Origin: DAOPZC01 sp035353175
Lineage (GTDB): Bacteria > Verrucomicrobiota > Kiritimatiellia > RFP12 > UBA1067
DNA: 64,000 nucleotides
Direction of reading: 5' to 3'
Assembly (NCBI GenBank): GCA_035353175.1
Contig: DAOPZC010000015.1
Location: 13,070-77,069 of the forward strand
Of this stretch, positions 8,218 to 17,342 are shown in pieces. The first letter of the stretch is position 1. Each line of letters begins with the position of its first letter. Both the position numbers and the translations under genes were made by a program. The notes beneath the pieces are model-generated. The model was not told where the DNA came from, made no database searches, and saw nothing but the letters and a program-made list of their open reading frames with translations.

Positions 8218-10116
8218 ATGTCTGCTCTTTCGCGAAGGACGTTTGTGAAGCGGTGCGCGGGCTCGATGGCGGCGTTGCCGCTGGGGGGCCGGGCCGCAGG
8301 AAAGCCGTCTCCGCCGCGGCCGAATATCCTGTGCCTCGTGAGCGAGGACAACGGCCCGCTGCTCGGCTGTTACGGCGACCCGCTGGCGCGCACGCCGAAC
8401 CTGGACGGGCTGGCCAGGAAAGGCGTCGTCTTCGAGAGCTGCTACGCCATGCCGGTGTGCGCTCCGTCGCGGTTCACGCTGATTTCGGGGATGTATCCCG
8501 CGACCTGCGGTCCGGCCCACAACATGCGCGCGGCGGGTAAGATCCCCCCGTGGCTCAAGGCGTTCCCCGCTTATCTGCGCCAAGCCGGATACTACACCAC
8601 CAACAATTCGAAGACCGACTATAACGCGCCTTTCGATGTCCGGGAGGCGTGGAACGTATGCGGCAAAAAAGGGGAGTGGCGGGACCGGCCCTCGCCGGAA
8701 ACGCCGTTCTTCAGCGTCTACAACCACGAGATGACGCACGAAAGCTGCCTTTTCCCTAACGACAAGCGTGCCCCCCGCATGTCTCCGACTGATCCGGCCC
8801 GGGTGCGCGTGCGGCTATACCAACCGGACACTCCCGAAATCCGAGCGGACCTTGCCCGCCAGTACGACTGCATCGCCGAAATGGACCGGCAGTGCGGCGA
8901 GAAGCTCACGGCGCTGGAGGCGGCGGGATTGGCAGACGACACGATCGTGTTCTACTACGGGGACAACGGCGGCGTCTCGCCGCGCAGCAAGCGGTTCCTT
9001 CACGAAAGCGGAACGCATGTGCCGCTGATCGTCTACGTTCCGCCGAAGTGGCGTCACCTCGCTCCCGCCTCGCCGGGTGCGCGGATCGCCTCGCCGGTGC
9101 ATTTCGTCGATTTCGCGGCGACCCTGCTGGCGATGGCGGGTGTGCGGCGCCCCGCTTATCTGCAAGGGATCCCCTTTGCGGGCGATCCCGAGGCAAAGCC
9201 GCGCACCTATGCGTTCTGTAGCCGCGACCGCATGGACGAGCGGTACGACATGGTGCGTTCGGTGACGGACGGGCGGTGGCTCTATATCCGCAATTTCCGC
9301 CCCGAAATCCCTTATGTCGAGCCGCTCAGTTACATGTTTCGGGCACGCGGCTATCAATCCTGGGCTAAACTGGCGGAGCAGGGGAAACTCACGCCCGCGA
9401 CCGCGATGTTTTGGGGCCGGAAACCGGCCGACGAACTTTACGACATCAAGGCCGATCCCGACAACGTCGTGAATCTGGCGGACCGGCCAGAACAGGCCGG
9501 CCGGCTCGCCGCCATGCGGCAGGCGCTGGCAGCGCAGATGATTGAGAACCGCGACAACGGACTGTTGCCGGAAGGCTGCGAACTGGAAGGGTACGAGGCC
9601 TCGCGCCGTCCCGGTGCCTGGCCGGTGGAACGCGTGTTGGCCACGGCGCTGCTGGCGTCGGATCAGCGGGCGGAGAACCTGGGCGCCCTGTGCCGGGCCG
9701 CCGGCGATGAGTCCATGCCCGTGCGCTGGTGGGCCGCGACCGGCTTGGCTATTCTTGAGAAACGTGCGGCCGATGCGGCGCCGGTGCTGGAGAAGCTGCT
9801 GGGCGACCCGTCGGGCTTCGTGCGCGTGGCGGCGGCCGACGCGCTGGCGCGGCAGGGCCGGATCGAACGCGCGTTGCCGGCGCTGGCGCAGGCGATGCAG
9901 GACCTCGGCTCACCGTGGTGCTCGCTGCAGGCCTGCAACGCGCTGGACCGTTTGGGCGAGGCGGCGCGTCCGCTGCTGCCTTCGATCCAAGCGTTTGCCA
10001 AGCGGGTGGCGCAGGACGAAAGCTTCTCCTCGCCGCAGGCTTACCCGCGCCGCATCCTCGGTCATCTGCTGGACGTGCTCGAAGGCCGCGCCCAACCGCT
10101 GGCCGGGCAAGGGTGA
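8218..10116 (+). CDS. Family S1 sulfatase with C-terminal HEAT-like repeats
   Basis: This enzyme hydrolyses a sulfate ester, probably on a glycan, after export. The N terminus has a twin-arginine signal (SRRTFVKR, then Ala-rich). NILCLVSEDNG supplies metal ligands. CAPSR at residues 81-85 is the core where Cys81 would be converted to formylglycine. YYGDNGG is the second metal site. The catalytic part ends near residue 440 with the DELYDIKADPDNVVNLAD motif common in N-sulfoglucosamine sulfohydrolase-like members. Residues ~475-610 are then helical, with HEAT-like units such as VRVAAADALARQG. That extension makes the 632-residue protein longer than usual. A GGAGG ribosome site precedes the start. 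The exact substrate is unknown, and a sulfatase-maturating enzyme must lie elsewhere. Confidence 0.88.
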   Translation: MSALSRRTFVKRCAGSMAALPLGGRAAGKPSPPRPNILCLVSEDNGPLLGCYGDPLARTPNLDGLARKGVVFESCYAMPVCAPSRFTLISGMYPATCGPAHNMRAAGKIPPWLKAFPAYLRQAGYYTTNNSKTDYNAPFDVREAWNVCGKKGEWRDRPSPETPFFSVYNHEMTHESCLFPNDKRAPRMSPTDPARVRVRLYQPDTPEIRADLARQYDCIAEMDRQCGEKLTALEAAGLADDTIVFYYGDNGGVSPRSKRFLHESGTHVPLIVYVPPKWRHLAPASPGARIASPVHFVDFAATLLAMAGVRRPAYLQGIPFAGDPEAKPRTYAFCSRDRMDERYDMVRSVTDGRWLYIRNFRPEIPYVEPLSYMFRARGYQSWAKLAEQGKLTPATAMFWGRKPADELYDIKADPDNVVNLADRPEQAGRLAAMRQALAAQMIENRDNGLLPEGCELEGYEASRRPGAWPVERVLATALLASDQRAENLGALCRAAGDESMPVRWWAATGLAILEKRAADAAPVLEKLLGDPSGFVRVAAADALARQGRIERALPALAQAMQDLGSPWCSLQACNALDRLGEAARPLLPSIQAFAKRVAQDESFSSPQAYPRRILGHLLDVLEGRAQPLAGQG

Positions 10117-10226
10117 CGGCAGGATGTAACCCGCCGCCCGCATGCCGCTTCTTATCGCGAGGACAAGGGAGGTGCCCAGCACTTTCTTGATCAGCTCGAC
10201 CAAATCCTGTTTTGACGCGCTCGAAG

Positions 10227-13200
10227 CTACTGCGCGTAGACTTCGAGCTCGCCGAGCTGGGCGGCGTTCGGGTAGGCGGGATTGGCGTTTGCGCGGAACA
10301 CGAAGCGCACGGTGTCCGTCTCCACGGGCGCGAAGGTGACGTTTGCGGCCTGCGCCGTGCCGTTCTTATCGGTCGTGAAGACGGTCTTGTAGGCGTCGCC
10401 CTGTTTCACTTGAACGTCGAACGCGGTCGCATAGCCGCCGGGATCGGCGAAGCGCGCGATCACGCGGCCGACTTTGGCGGGCTTGGCGAGTTTCACTTCG
10501 GCCCAGTGCGGCATGGCCGTGAGCGCCGAGTGCCAGCGCGTGGCGGCGATGCCGGAGTGGGATGCCGGCACGCCGTCGTTGAGCTTGGCGGTGCAGCCTT
10601 TGTAGCCGCCGAGCTCGCTGTCGGAAGAGGCTTTTGCGCCGCGCTTGGCGAGCGCGAGGTTATCGCCGTAGGAGGCCTCCGCCGAAACGGAGGGCGTGAA
10701 GGCTTTGAACGCGGCGCGGCGCTCGCCGTCGGGAACCCATTCGGTCATGCGGTTCTCGAAGAGCACGGGACCGCCCCATTTGCCGGTGGTGACGAGGTCG
10801 ATGTCGCCGTCGCCGTCCATGTCTTCAGCCACGGTGTTGAGGCCCGCGCCGATGCCTTCGTCGTACGTAATCACGTGCTTGCGGAAGACGGGGTTTGCGC
10901 CCGGCGTGAAGCGGTAGTAGAAGACGCACTGCTTGCCGAGTTCGTCGGGGTCGCCGCCGTTGTGGGCCATGAACCGCTTGCCGATCACGATCTCTTTGTT
11001 CCCGTCCTTGTCGATGTCGGCGAAGCAGAGGTAGTGGGGCTGCGACCAGGTGTCGTCGATGACGTGCGGCGCCCAGGCGATCGCGCCGGCGGCGTCCCGT
11101 TTCTGCTCGTACCAGAAGATGCCGTACTTGTGGGCGGTGCTGACGAGGATGTCGTTGAGCCCGTCTTTGTTCACGTCGAACACGATGATGTTGGACGTGT
11201 GATCGACCTTGCCGTCTTTGGTGCCGAGCGCGATGGGGTGTTCGGTCCACGCCCCGTTGCGGATGTCTTTGGGCGCTTCGAACCAGACGTCGGGCCGGAT
11301 GATGTCCGGACGTCCATCGCCGTTGAGGTCGCCGCTGCCCGCGCCGAGGACGTTCTTTTTCTCGGAAACGGTATGGCGCACCAGCGTGGGCTCGCCGTTG
11401 GTGCCTTTGCCGACCTCGTACCAGACGGTGATGTGCGACTGCGGCAGAAACTCGAGCGCTTTGCCGTCGCCGTCGATGTCCTCGAGCGTGCCGGTCTCGT
11501 GGTTGCCGAGTGGGTCGATCGTGTGGACGGGCCACAAGCCGTTGTTCTTGCCACAGGTGTTCTCGAACCAGAACGAGGTCTTGCTGAACCAGCCGCCGGA
11601 GACGATGTCGGGCTTGCCGTCCTTGTTCACGTCGAGAACGAGGTTGCAGAAGTCGTCGGCGTAGCCTTTGCCGTCGTCGGTGACCGTGGTGCTGACCTCG
11701 CGGATCTGCACGGGCTTCCAGTCGGGCGCGAGATAGAGGTAGGGACCGGCCGCGATGTCGGGTTTGCCGTCGCCGTTGAAGTCGGCGACCGCGCAGGCCT
11801 CGGAGCGGTGGGCGTTGAGACGGTGGGGGACAAACGTGAGCGGCGTCAGCAGGCTGCCGGGCGCGCTGTCGGGCACGTCGACGGGCGTGTGGAGCGCGAC
11901 CGCTTTGAGCGCCTTCAGCGCCTCGCCCCTGAGGGCTGCGTCGGCGAGTTGCGCGGTGAGGAAGGCGACGGCTTCCGGCGTCGGCACCGTGCCCCATGCG
12001 GCGGCGAGTTGCTGTTTCTCCTCGGCGCGCGTGGCGAGCGCAGCGGCCGCTTTGAGCATGGCGGCGCGCCGGGCCAAATCGGGCTCTTTGCCGGCGAGAC
12101 GGATGAAGCCGCGCAGGGCCACAACGCGCAGGCTGTTCTTCGGGTGAGTCTTCGCCTGCTCCAGCAGGGCCGTGGCCGCGGCGGGGGCGCTCCAGTTGGC
12201 GAGCACGCGCACGGCGTCGTCCGCCACCTCGCCGTCCGTGTCTTTCAGGGCACCCTGGACGAGCGGCAAGCCGTCGGCGTGACCGGCGATGCCGAGCGCT
12301 TGCAGCAGGGCGCGGCGGAGCGCCGCGTCGGCGGCCGCGAAGAGGGGGGCGATGGCCTTGGTGGCGACCTCGGGATATTTCCGAGAGCAGGCGAAAAGGG
12401 CTTTCTCCGCGGCGCGCTTCTCGCGGTCGTCGGTGGCTTTGCAGACGGCTGCGAACAGCTCGGGAACCTGCTTCTCCGTCGCCAATTCGGTGAGGGCCTG
12501 GAAGGCGGCCGTGCGTACGGCGGGCGCGGCGTCGGTTAGGCAAGAGACCAGCTTCGGCGCGGCTTTTTCGGACTTGCGGAAGGTGATGATTCCGAGCAGG
12601 CGGGTGAGCGCTTCGGCGTTGGCCGGACGTTTGGCGAGCGCCTTCACGAGGCGGGCGTCAGTCGCGGAATCGGGAAGCTTGATGAGGCTCATGCGGGCGG
12701 CATCGGCGAGCGCGGGATCAGTGTGGCCGAGCAGGGCGATCAGCGCCGGCGCGTCGTCGGCGACGCCGAGGTCGCCGATGCCGGCAATGGCGACCAGACG
12801 CGCGGTCGTGTCGGCTTCGTTTGCCATGGCGGCGCGCACCAGCGGAGCCCCCGCGCGCTTCTTCGCATGCACCAGCGCGCTGACGAGTGCGAGACGCCCC
12901 TCAGCGGGCAGTGACCTCATCAGCTTCTCGCCTTGTTTATTCAGGACCTTGTCGGGCAGTTGCGCGGTGAGGCGGGCGGCCGTGCCGCGCCAAACCGGGG
13001 ATGCGTTGCCGAGGCCTTCGGGGAGCAAGGCGGCCGCGTTGTCTCCATCGGCCTGGATCAGGCCGCAGAAAGCGGCCAGGCGGAGGTGGTCGGGGAGTGT
13101 GGAGCGGTAGAGACGCGCGTAGAGGCCGGAGGCTTGCGAGAGCGCTTTGCGTGCCGCGAGCGTCTCGGCGGCGGAAAGCGTGGCGTCCGCGGTGGCGGCG

Positions 13201-13667
13201 TCGAGCGGCGAGGCTTCGAGGGCCGCGAGCGCGCCGGGCGTGGCGATGCGCCCCAGATAAGTGAGGGCAGCTGAACGGACCGGTTCGGGTTTGGCGAGGT
13301 GCGCGATGGCCTGGGCCTCTGCGGCCGCGTCGCCGCGTCGCGCCAGAGCGCCGAACAGGCCGGCTTGCTCGCGGCCCGAGGTCGTGGCGAGCGCCGCGCG
13401 CAAGGCGGCGTCGGCCGCGGGAAGGCGCAGGGCTTCGAGCAGGAAGCAGGCGTTGTCAAAGGTCTCGGCCTGCGCGAGCTGTGCCGCGAGCAGCGGAATG
13501 GCGTCGGGCGTGGCGGTGGCGAGCAACGTCTGGCGGGCGGCGTCGCGTTCGGCGGGCGAGCCTGAGGCGAGCTGCCGGAGCAGCGCGGCCTCGTCGGCGA
13601 AGAGGGGATGAATGAAAAAGGCGGACAACAGGCAGAGGGCTGAAAGTGACGATGTGTGTGTACGCAT
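10227..13667 (-). CDS. Secreted HEAT-repeat, FG-GAP propeller and discoidin-like protein
   Basis: The 1146-residue product begins with a Sec signal (MRTHTSSLSALCLLSAFFIH). About 580 residues of HEAT-like repeats follow. Next come seven calcium-loop FG-GAP/VCBS motifs (DFNGDGKPD, DVNKDGKPD, DIDGDGKAL, DLNGDGRPD, DVNKDGLND, DIDKDGNKE, DMDGDGDID), which suggest a seven-bladed beta-propeller. The last ~140 residues resemble an F5/8 type C (discoidin) carbohydrate-binding domain, with the segment RWHSALTAMPHWAEVKL. The start at 13667 is preferred over upstream frames because the signal peptide begins there and GAGG lies 7 nt before. It sits downstream of a Gfo/Idh oxidoreductase on the same strand. 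It probably binds surfaces, glycans or partner enzymes, and no catalytic motif was seen. Confidence 0.82.
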   Translation of the reverse strand: MRTHTSSLSALCLLSAFFIHPLFADEAALLRQLASGSPAERDAARQTLLATATPDAIPLLAAQLAQAETFDNACFLLEALRLPAADAALRAALATTSGREQAGLFGALARRGDAAAEAQAIAHLAKPEPVRSAALTYLGRIATPGALAALEASPLDAATADATLSAAETLAARKALSQASGLYARLYRSTLPDHLRLAAFCGLIQADGDNAAALLPEGLGNASPVWRGTAARLTAQLPDKVLNKQGEKLMRSLPAEGRLALVSALVHAKKRAGAPLVRAAMANEADTTARLVAIAGIGDLGVADDAPALIALLGHTDPALADAARMSLIKLPDSATDARLVKALAKRPANAEALTRLLGIITFRKSEKAAPKLVSCLTDAAPAVRTAAFQALTELATEKQVPELFAAVCKATDDREKRAAEKALFACSRKYPEVATKAIAPLFAAADAALRRALLQALGIAGHADGLPLVQGALKDTDGEVADDAVRVLANWSAPAAATALLEQAKTHPKNSLRVVALRGFIRLAGKEPDLARRAAMLKAAAALATRAEEKQQLAAAWGTVPTPEAVAFLTAQLADAALRGEALKALKAVALHTPVDVPDSAPGSLLTPLTFVPHRLNAHRSEACAVADFNGDGKPDIAAGPYLYLAPDWKPVQIREVSTTVTDDGKGYADDFCNLVLDVNKDGKPDIVSGGWFSKTSFWFENTCGKNNGLWPVHTIDPLGNHETGTLEDIDGDGKALEFLPQSHITVWYEVGKGTNGEPTLVRHTVSEKKNVLGAGSGDLNGDGRPDIIRPDVWFEAPKDIRNGAWTEHPIALGTKDGKVDHTSNIIVFDVNKDGLNDILVSTAHKYGIFWYEQKRDAAGAIAWAPHVIDDTWSQPHYLCFADIDKDGNKEIVIGKRFMAHNGGDPDELGKQCVFYYRFTPGANPVFRKHVITYDEGIGAGLNTVAEDMDGDGDIDLVTTGKWGGPVLFENRMTEWVPDGERRAAFKAFTPSVSAEASYGDNLALAKRGAKASSDSELGGYKGCTAKLNDGVPASHSGIAATRWHSALTAMPHWAEVKLAKPAKVGRVIARFADPGGYATAFDVQVKQGDAYKTVFTTDKNGTAQAANVTFAPVETDTVRFVFRANANPAYPNAAQLGELEVYAQ

Positions 13668-13799
13668 GGAAGAGCCTCGATTTAGGAACAAGTGAAGGTG
13701 ACCGGCATGCGGAAGACGTGTGTCGTGCGCGCTCCCCGAACGCGCCGTGAACGGCTCGGTAGGCCGTCCTTCCTGACAGGGAGGTGTCGTGCTCATTTG

Positions 13800-15050
13800 T
13801 CAGAGGGTCCAGGGCGCGCGGTTGGAGCGGTTGATGAGGCGGTTGGCCTCGTCGTCGCTGGCGAAGGCCAGCGTCGCGGGGTCGAAGGCGAGCTCGCGGT
13901 TGAGGTGATAGGCGATCGTGGCCGCATGGCAGGCGACATGCGTGAAGTGTAACGCATCCGCGGGCGCGGTCGGCGTCTGGCGCGACTTCACGCAGGCGAT
14001 GAATTCGGCGGGGTGCGCCACGGGGCGCATCCAGCTCTCGGTCTGGATTTTGCGGTTCTCGAGCAGCGCCGGGGATGACACTTGGATATCGCCCGAGTCG
14101 TCGGTCTCCACCCAGCCTTCGTCGCCTTCGAAGCGGACGGCGCAGGAATTGCGGAAGCCCTTCTGCCGCAGGACGAGCTTGACTCCGTCGGCGTAGTGGG
14201 CGGTCATGGCGGTGGCGTCGCCGGGCGTGTAGCGCACGGGCGCAGTGCGTTCGCGGCCGAGTACGAGCTGGCACAGGTCGATGGTATGGCTGCCCCATTC
14301 GGTGAGGTCGCCGTGGTAATCGTATTCGCCGTGCCAACCCTTGATGTACGCGGCGTTGAACGGGCGCCACGGCGTGGGGCCCAGCCACATGTTCCAGTCG
14401 AGCGAGTCGGGGTCCGGCGCGGCTTCGGCGGGCAGGAAATGGTTGGCCGCGGAGCGGCCCATGCCGGCCATGCCCGCGTGCAGCGTGTGGAGTCGGCCGA
14501 GTCGCCCGCTCGTGGCAAGCGACATGGCCGTGACGAAATTGCCGACGTTGCGGCGCTGCACGCCGCCCTGGTAGATGCGACGGTAACGGTTCGCGGCCGC
14601 GACGACCGCCTCGCCTTCGCGCATGGAGAGGGAAATGGGCTTCTCGCAATAGACGTCTTTGCCGGCTTGCATGGCGAGGATGGCGAGGCGGGCGTGCCAG
14701 CGGTCGCCGGTCGCGATGTAGAGCGCGTCGATGTCGGGACGCGCCAGCAGGTCGCGGAAATCGCGGAAGGCGGTGCAGTCCCTGTTGCCGTAGAACGCAT
14801 CGGCCGTGGCTTTGGCGCGTTCGCGGCGTTCGCGGTTGACATCGCAGACCGCGAGAATACGCGTGTCGGCGAGGTTCATGAAAACCGGAAGCAGTTGGGT
14901 GGCGCGTCCGCCGTTGCCGATGAAGCCCATGGTGACGGTGTTGGACGGCTTGGCGGCTTCCGCCCCGCTTGCGCGGCAACCGACTGCGGCGGCCGAGAAA
15001 GCGGCGGCACGGAACAGAAAACCCCGGCGTCCGATGCGACTGGCATTCAT
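13800..15050 (-). CDS. Gfo/Idh/MocA family oxidoreductase, exported
   Basis: This NAD(P)-dependent sugar or sugar-acid dehydrogenase is probably exported folded. The signal region contains RRGFLFRAAAF, a twin-arginine-type motif. A Rossmann start (VTMGFIGNGGRATQLLPVF) follows, then the family motif CEKPISLS, where Lys is the conserved catalytic residue. HGDLTEWGSHTIDLCQLV holds the conserved second active-site His. The 416-residue length is typical. AAGGGGA precedes the ATG by 7 nt. A perfect TATAAT on the minus strand at 15077-15082 could be its -10 element. It is followed by the HEAT/propeller gene after 132 nt. The substrate cannot be named, since this family covers many sugars. Confidence 0.87.
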   Translation of the reverse strand: MNASRIGRRGFLFRAAAFSAAAVGCRASGAEAAKPSNTVTMGFIGNGGRATQLLPVFMNLADTRILAVCDVNRERRERAKATADAFYGNRDCTAFRDFRDLLARPDIDALYIATGDRWHARLAILAMQAGKDVYCEKPISLSMREGEAVVAAANRYRRIYQGGVQRRNVGNFVTAMSLATSGRLGRLHTLHAGMAGMGRSAANHFLPAEAAPDPDSLDWNMWLGPTPWRPFNAAYIKGWHGEYDYHGDLTEWGSHTIDLCQLVLGRERTAPVRYTPGDATAMTAHYADGVKLVLRQKGFRNSCAVRFEGDEGWVETDDSGDIQVSSPALLENRKIQTESWMRPVAHPAEFIACVKSRQTPTAPADALHFTHVACHAATIAYHLNRELAFDPATLAFASDDEANRLINRSNRAPWTL

Positions 15051-15376
15051 AAAAGTCCCCTTCTTATTATGGTATGATTATACGGCGTGTGTTTTAGATC
15101 GTCTTGTAAATCACGGGGATAAATGTGTATCCGATCCGCATCAGCCGATGATCGGTCCGGCAGACGGTTGTGACAATATTGTTTCTTGCGCACGTGCTGG
15201 GTGGGGTTACATATCTGTCGGATTTCGTGTGAATCGGGGTGCGGCGGCGCCGAATTTTTGGTATAAATAAAAAATCAGGCGTGTTTTTGGTGGGTGTCGA
15301 CGTCTTTTCGGCGATTGGCACATCGTCTGCTTTTACGGAAGACACCTGCAATGAAGCGGGTTAAACAAGGAGTAGT
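15051..15376. promoter_or_regulatory. Divergent control region between oxidoreductase and outer-membrane barrel gene
   Basis: This 326-nt gap has no convincing gene. It holds a perfect minus-strand -10 box (TATAAT, 15077-15082) facing the oxidoreductase. It also has a 10-bp perfect palindrome ACAATATTGT at 15173-15182 and a plus-strand TATAAA at 15262-15267 facing the barrel gene. The latter would leave about 100 nt of leader. That leader has complementary ends (GGTGTC near 15293 and GACACC near 15341). AAGGAG (15367-15372) is the ribosome site for the gene at 15377. No good -35 was found for either side. Confidence 0.5.
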
Positions 15377-16192
15377 ATGAAAACGAGGATGAAGGCGTTG
15401 GTGGCGTTGGCGGCGATCGCCGGTTCGGTTTGTGCGCAGGAGTCCGCGGCGCCAGCCGCACCTGCTGTTGTGAAAGAAGAGGCTCCTGACACGGGATTGT
15501 CGTTCGATGCGACGTTGGACCTCTACTCGGCCTATGTGTGGCGCGGGTGCGTGCTCAACGATGAGCCTGTGTGGCAGCCCGGCGCGACGGTCTCGTATGC
15601 GGCGGGCGACTACGGCACGTTCTCGGCCGGCGCGTGGGCGAACTTCAATGCGACGGACCGCAACAGCAAGACGCACTTCGCCGGCATGGACGAGATCGAC
15701 TACACGCTCGGCTACGCGGTCGATGTCGGTCCGGTGTCGCTGGGCGCGGGGCACATCTGGTACACCTTCCCGAGCATCAGTTCCGCGGATTACGCCGGCA
15801 GCACACGCGAAGTGTATGTCACGGCCGCCTACAACAACGACATCGTGACGCCCTTCGTCAAGGCCTACTACGACTACGAGTATGCCGAGGGAGTCTACGG
15901 CAACGCCGGTCTGACGAAGTCGATCGACGTGACCGATCAGTTCTCCGCGGGCGCCGAGGTCTCGGTGGGGGCGGGTGATAGCGACTACATGAACGCGTAC
16001 TTCGGGACGGACGACGATGGGCTGGCCGATTTCAACGCGGCGGTCTTCTGCTCGTATGCGCTCACGGACAACCTGTCCATCGGCGCGCGGGTGGCTTGGA
16101 TGTCGCTCATCGACAGCGATGCCCGCGACAACGAGGTCTACTGGGACGAAGATCTGCTGTGGGGCGGCATCAACCTCGCAGCCTCGTTCTAA
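15377..16192 (+). CDS. Outer-membrane beta-barrel protein, TorF/Gcw_chp-like
   Basis: This 271-residue protein starts with a signal peptide ending near VCAQ. An Ala/Pro-rich spacer follows, then alternating hydrophobic/aromatic strands. The segment YSAYVWRGCVLNDEPVWQP matches the start of the TorF/Gcw_chp family of putative porins. The last residue is Phe, as expected for a barrel recognised by the BAM machinery. It stands alone behind its own leader and is closed by a strong terminator, so it is a monocistronic unit. It may allow small solutes to cross the outer membrane, and its presence supports a diderm host. No ligand can be inferred. Confidence 0.75.
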   Translation: MKTRMKALVALAAIAGSVCAQESAAPAAPAVVKEEAPDTGLSFDATLDLYSAYVWRGCVLNDEPVWQPGATVSYAAGDYGTFSAGAWANFNATDRNSKTHFAGMDEIDYTLGYAVDVGPVSLGAGHIWYTFPSISSADYAGSTREVYVTAAYNNDIVTPFVKAYYDYEYAEGVYGNAGLTKSIDVTDQFSAGAEVSVGAGDSDYMNAYFGTDDDGLADFNAAVFCSYALTDNLSIGARVAWMSLIDSDARDNEVYWDEDLLWGGINLAASF

Positions 16193-16218
16193 GGCTCGTC
16201 TGATCAGGGGACACGGAA

Positions 16219-16250
16219 CCGCATGTGCCGAGTGCGCATGCGGTTTTTTT
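16219..16250 (+). terminator. Rho-independent terminator of the barrel gene
   Basis: A 10-bp stem (arms CCGCATGTGC and GCGCATGCGG, one T-G wobble) with loop CGAGT is followed directly by seven T residues. Confidence 0.93.
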
Positions 16251-16260
16251 GTTGCCGTAT

Positions 16261-16297
16261 AAAAAAACAAGGCGTGTGCGGGGTCCGCACGCGCCTT
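16261..16297 (-). terminator. Rho-independent terminator of the sugar isomerase-like gene
   Basis: A 13-bp stem (16269-16281 pairing with 16285-16297, loop GGT) is followed on the minus strand by TTGTTTTTTT. It faces the convergent terminator of the barrel gene 10 nt away. Confidence 0.9.
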
Positions 16298-16327
16298 GCC
16301 GGGGCCCGAAACCGGGGCCGGTCAACC

Positions 16328-17272
16328 TCAGCGGGTGGCGTCGACCACGCCGCGGAAGTAGCCGATGGACTCCGCGATGCCGAGCAGCGGGTCGCTCATG
16401 TCCTTCTCGTACTCGAGGCTGCACGCGCCGGTGTAGCCGACTTTGCGCAGGGCGCGGACCACCGCCGGGAAGTCGATCGCCCCGCGCGGGATCTCGATGC
16501 CGTGGCCCTTCTTGGTGGGCTCGGTCACGTTCTTGATGTGGATGTCGTGGATGCGGTCGGCGTAGTCGGTGATCGCCTTGACCGGGTCTTTGCCGTCGCG
16601 GAACTGGTGTCCGATGTCGAGGCAGAGGCCGACGCGCTTGTCCATATCCTTGATCAGTTCGATGCCGCTCTCCGCGTTGGGGAAGAGCTCCGGCATGTCG
16701 GGGCCGTGGTTGTGGATGGCGTACTTGATGTCGTACTCCTTGACCTTGGCGTCGATCAGCTTCAGCAGCTCCGGCGACGAGCAGCGCTTCTTCTCCACCA
16801 TCTTGAACGGCACGCCGACGAGGACCTTCACGCCCACGCGCTTGGCGTAGGCGAAGGCGGCGTTGACCTCCTCCTCGCTGCCCATGTAGATGGGGCCGAC
16901 GCCGTAGCCCGTGACGCCGAAACTCTTGCACTTTTCGTGGAAGGCGGCGATCTCTTCGTCCGTGCTCTTGAGCGGCAGGTGGAAGTCCTTGATGCAGAGG
17001 TAGTGGACATCGATCCGCTTAAGCATCTCGAGCGTCTGGTCCGGGAGTTCCTTGAGCGTGGCCTGGGGATTCTTCTTCTGAGCGTCGGCCAGTGCGGCTT
17101 CCTTGTCCAGCTTGAACTTGTGGAACGTGTAGCCCGCGATGGCGATCTTGAAAGGGGCGGCGGCGGGCGCAGCATCTTGGGCGTGTGCGGCGGCGGTGAT
17201 CAGCGCCGGGGTGCCGGCCGCGGCGGCCAACCCGAGACCTGCCTGCTTGAAAAAGGAACGACGTGTGGTCAT
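16328..17272 (-). CDS. Exported sugar phosphate isomerase/epimerase-like TIM-barrel protein
   Basis: This 314-residue protein belongs to the xylose-isomerase-like (AP endonuclease 2) fold. It has a twin-arginine signal (MTTRRSFFKQAGLGLAAAAG) ending near AHAQ. Metal-site motifs include YAIHNHGPDMPELFP, CLDIGHQFRDG, DIHIKN and CSLEYE. Together these supply the His, Asp and Glu ligands expected for isomerases/epimerases. The true start is the ATG at 17272, behind AGGAG, rather than the longer open frame upstream. A short palindrome GTTTGTAAAC (17302-17311) lies upstream. It has its own terminator. The role is probably sugar isomerisation or epimerisation in the same glycan programme as the oxidoreductase nearby. 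Confidence 0.83.
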   Translation of the reverse strand: MTTRRSFFKQAGLGLAAAAGTPALITAAAHAQDAAPAAAPFKIAIAGYTFHKFKLDKEAALADAQKKNPQATLKELPDQTLEMLKRIDVHYLCIKDFHLPLKSTDEEIAAFHEKCKSFGVTGYGVGPIYMGSEEEVNAAFAYAKRVGVKVLVGVPFKMVEKKRCSSPELLKLIDAKVKEYDIKYAIHNHGPDMPELFPNAESGIELIKDMDKRVGLCLDIGHQFRDGKDPVKAITDYADRIHDIHIKNVTEPTKKGHGIEIPRGAIDFPAVVRALRKVGYTGACSLEYEKDMSDPLLGIAESIGYFRGVVDATR

Positions 17273-17342
17273 ATATGGATCTCCTGATTTTGAATCTGTC
17301 CGTTTGTAAACAGGGCCTGCGGCAAAGTCAAGCGGAAAGCCC

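Noticed and set aside
6079..8739. 886-residue open frame antisense to the DUF4340 and sulfatase genes
   Set aside because: It spans two well-supported plus-strand genes and their gap. Arg/Gln-rich composition is typical of a codon-bias shadow.
10212..12539. 775-residue open frame antisense to the HEAT/propeller gene
   Set aside because: Repetitive Val/Asp/Gly composition mirrors the codons of the minus-strand gene. There is no signal peptide, motif or ribosome site.
15094..15351. 85-residue minus-strand open frame in the divergent region
   Set aside because: It begins at a TTG without a ribosome site, lies across both promoters and has random-looking composition.
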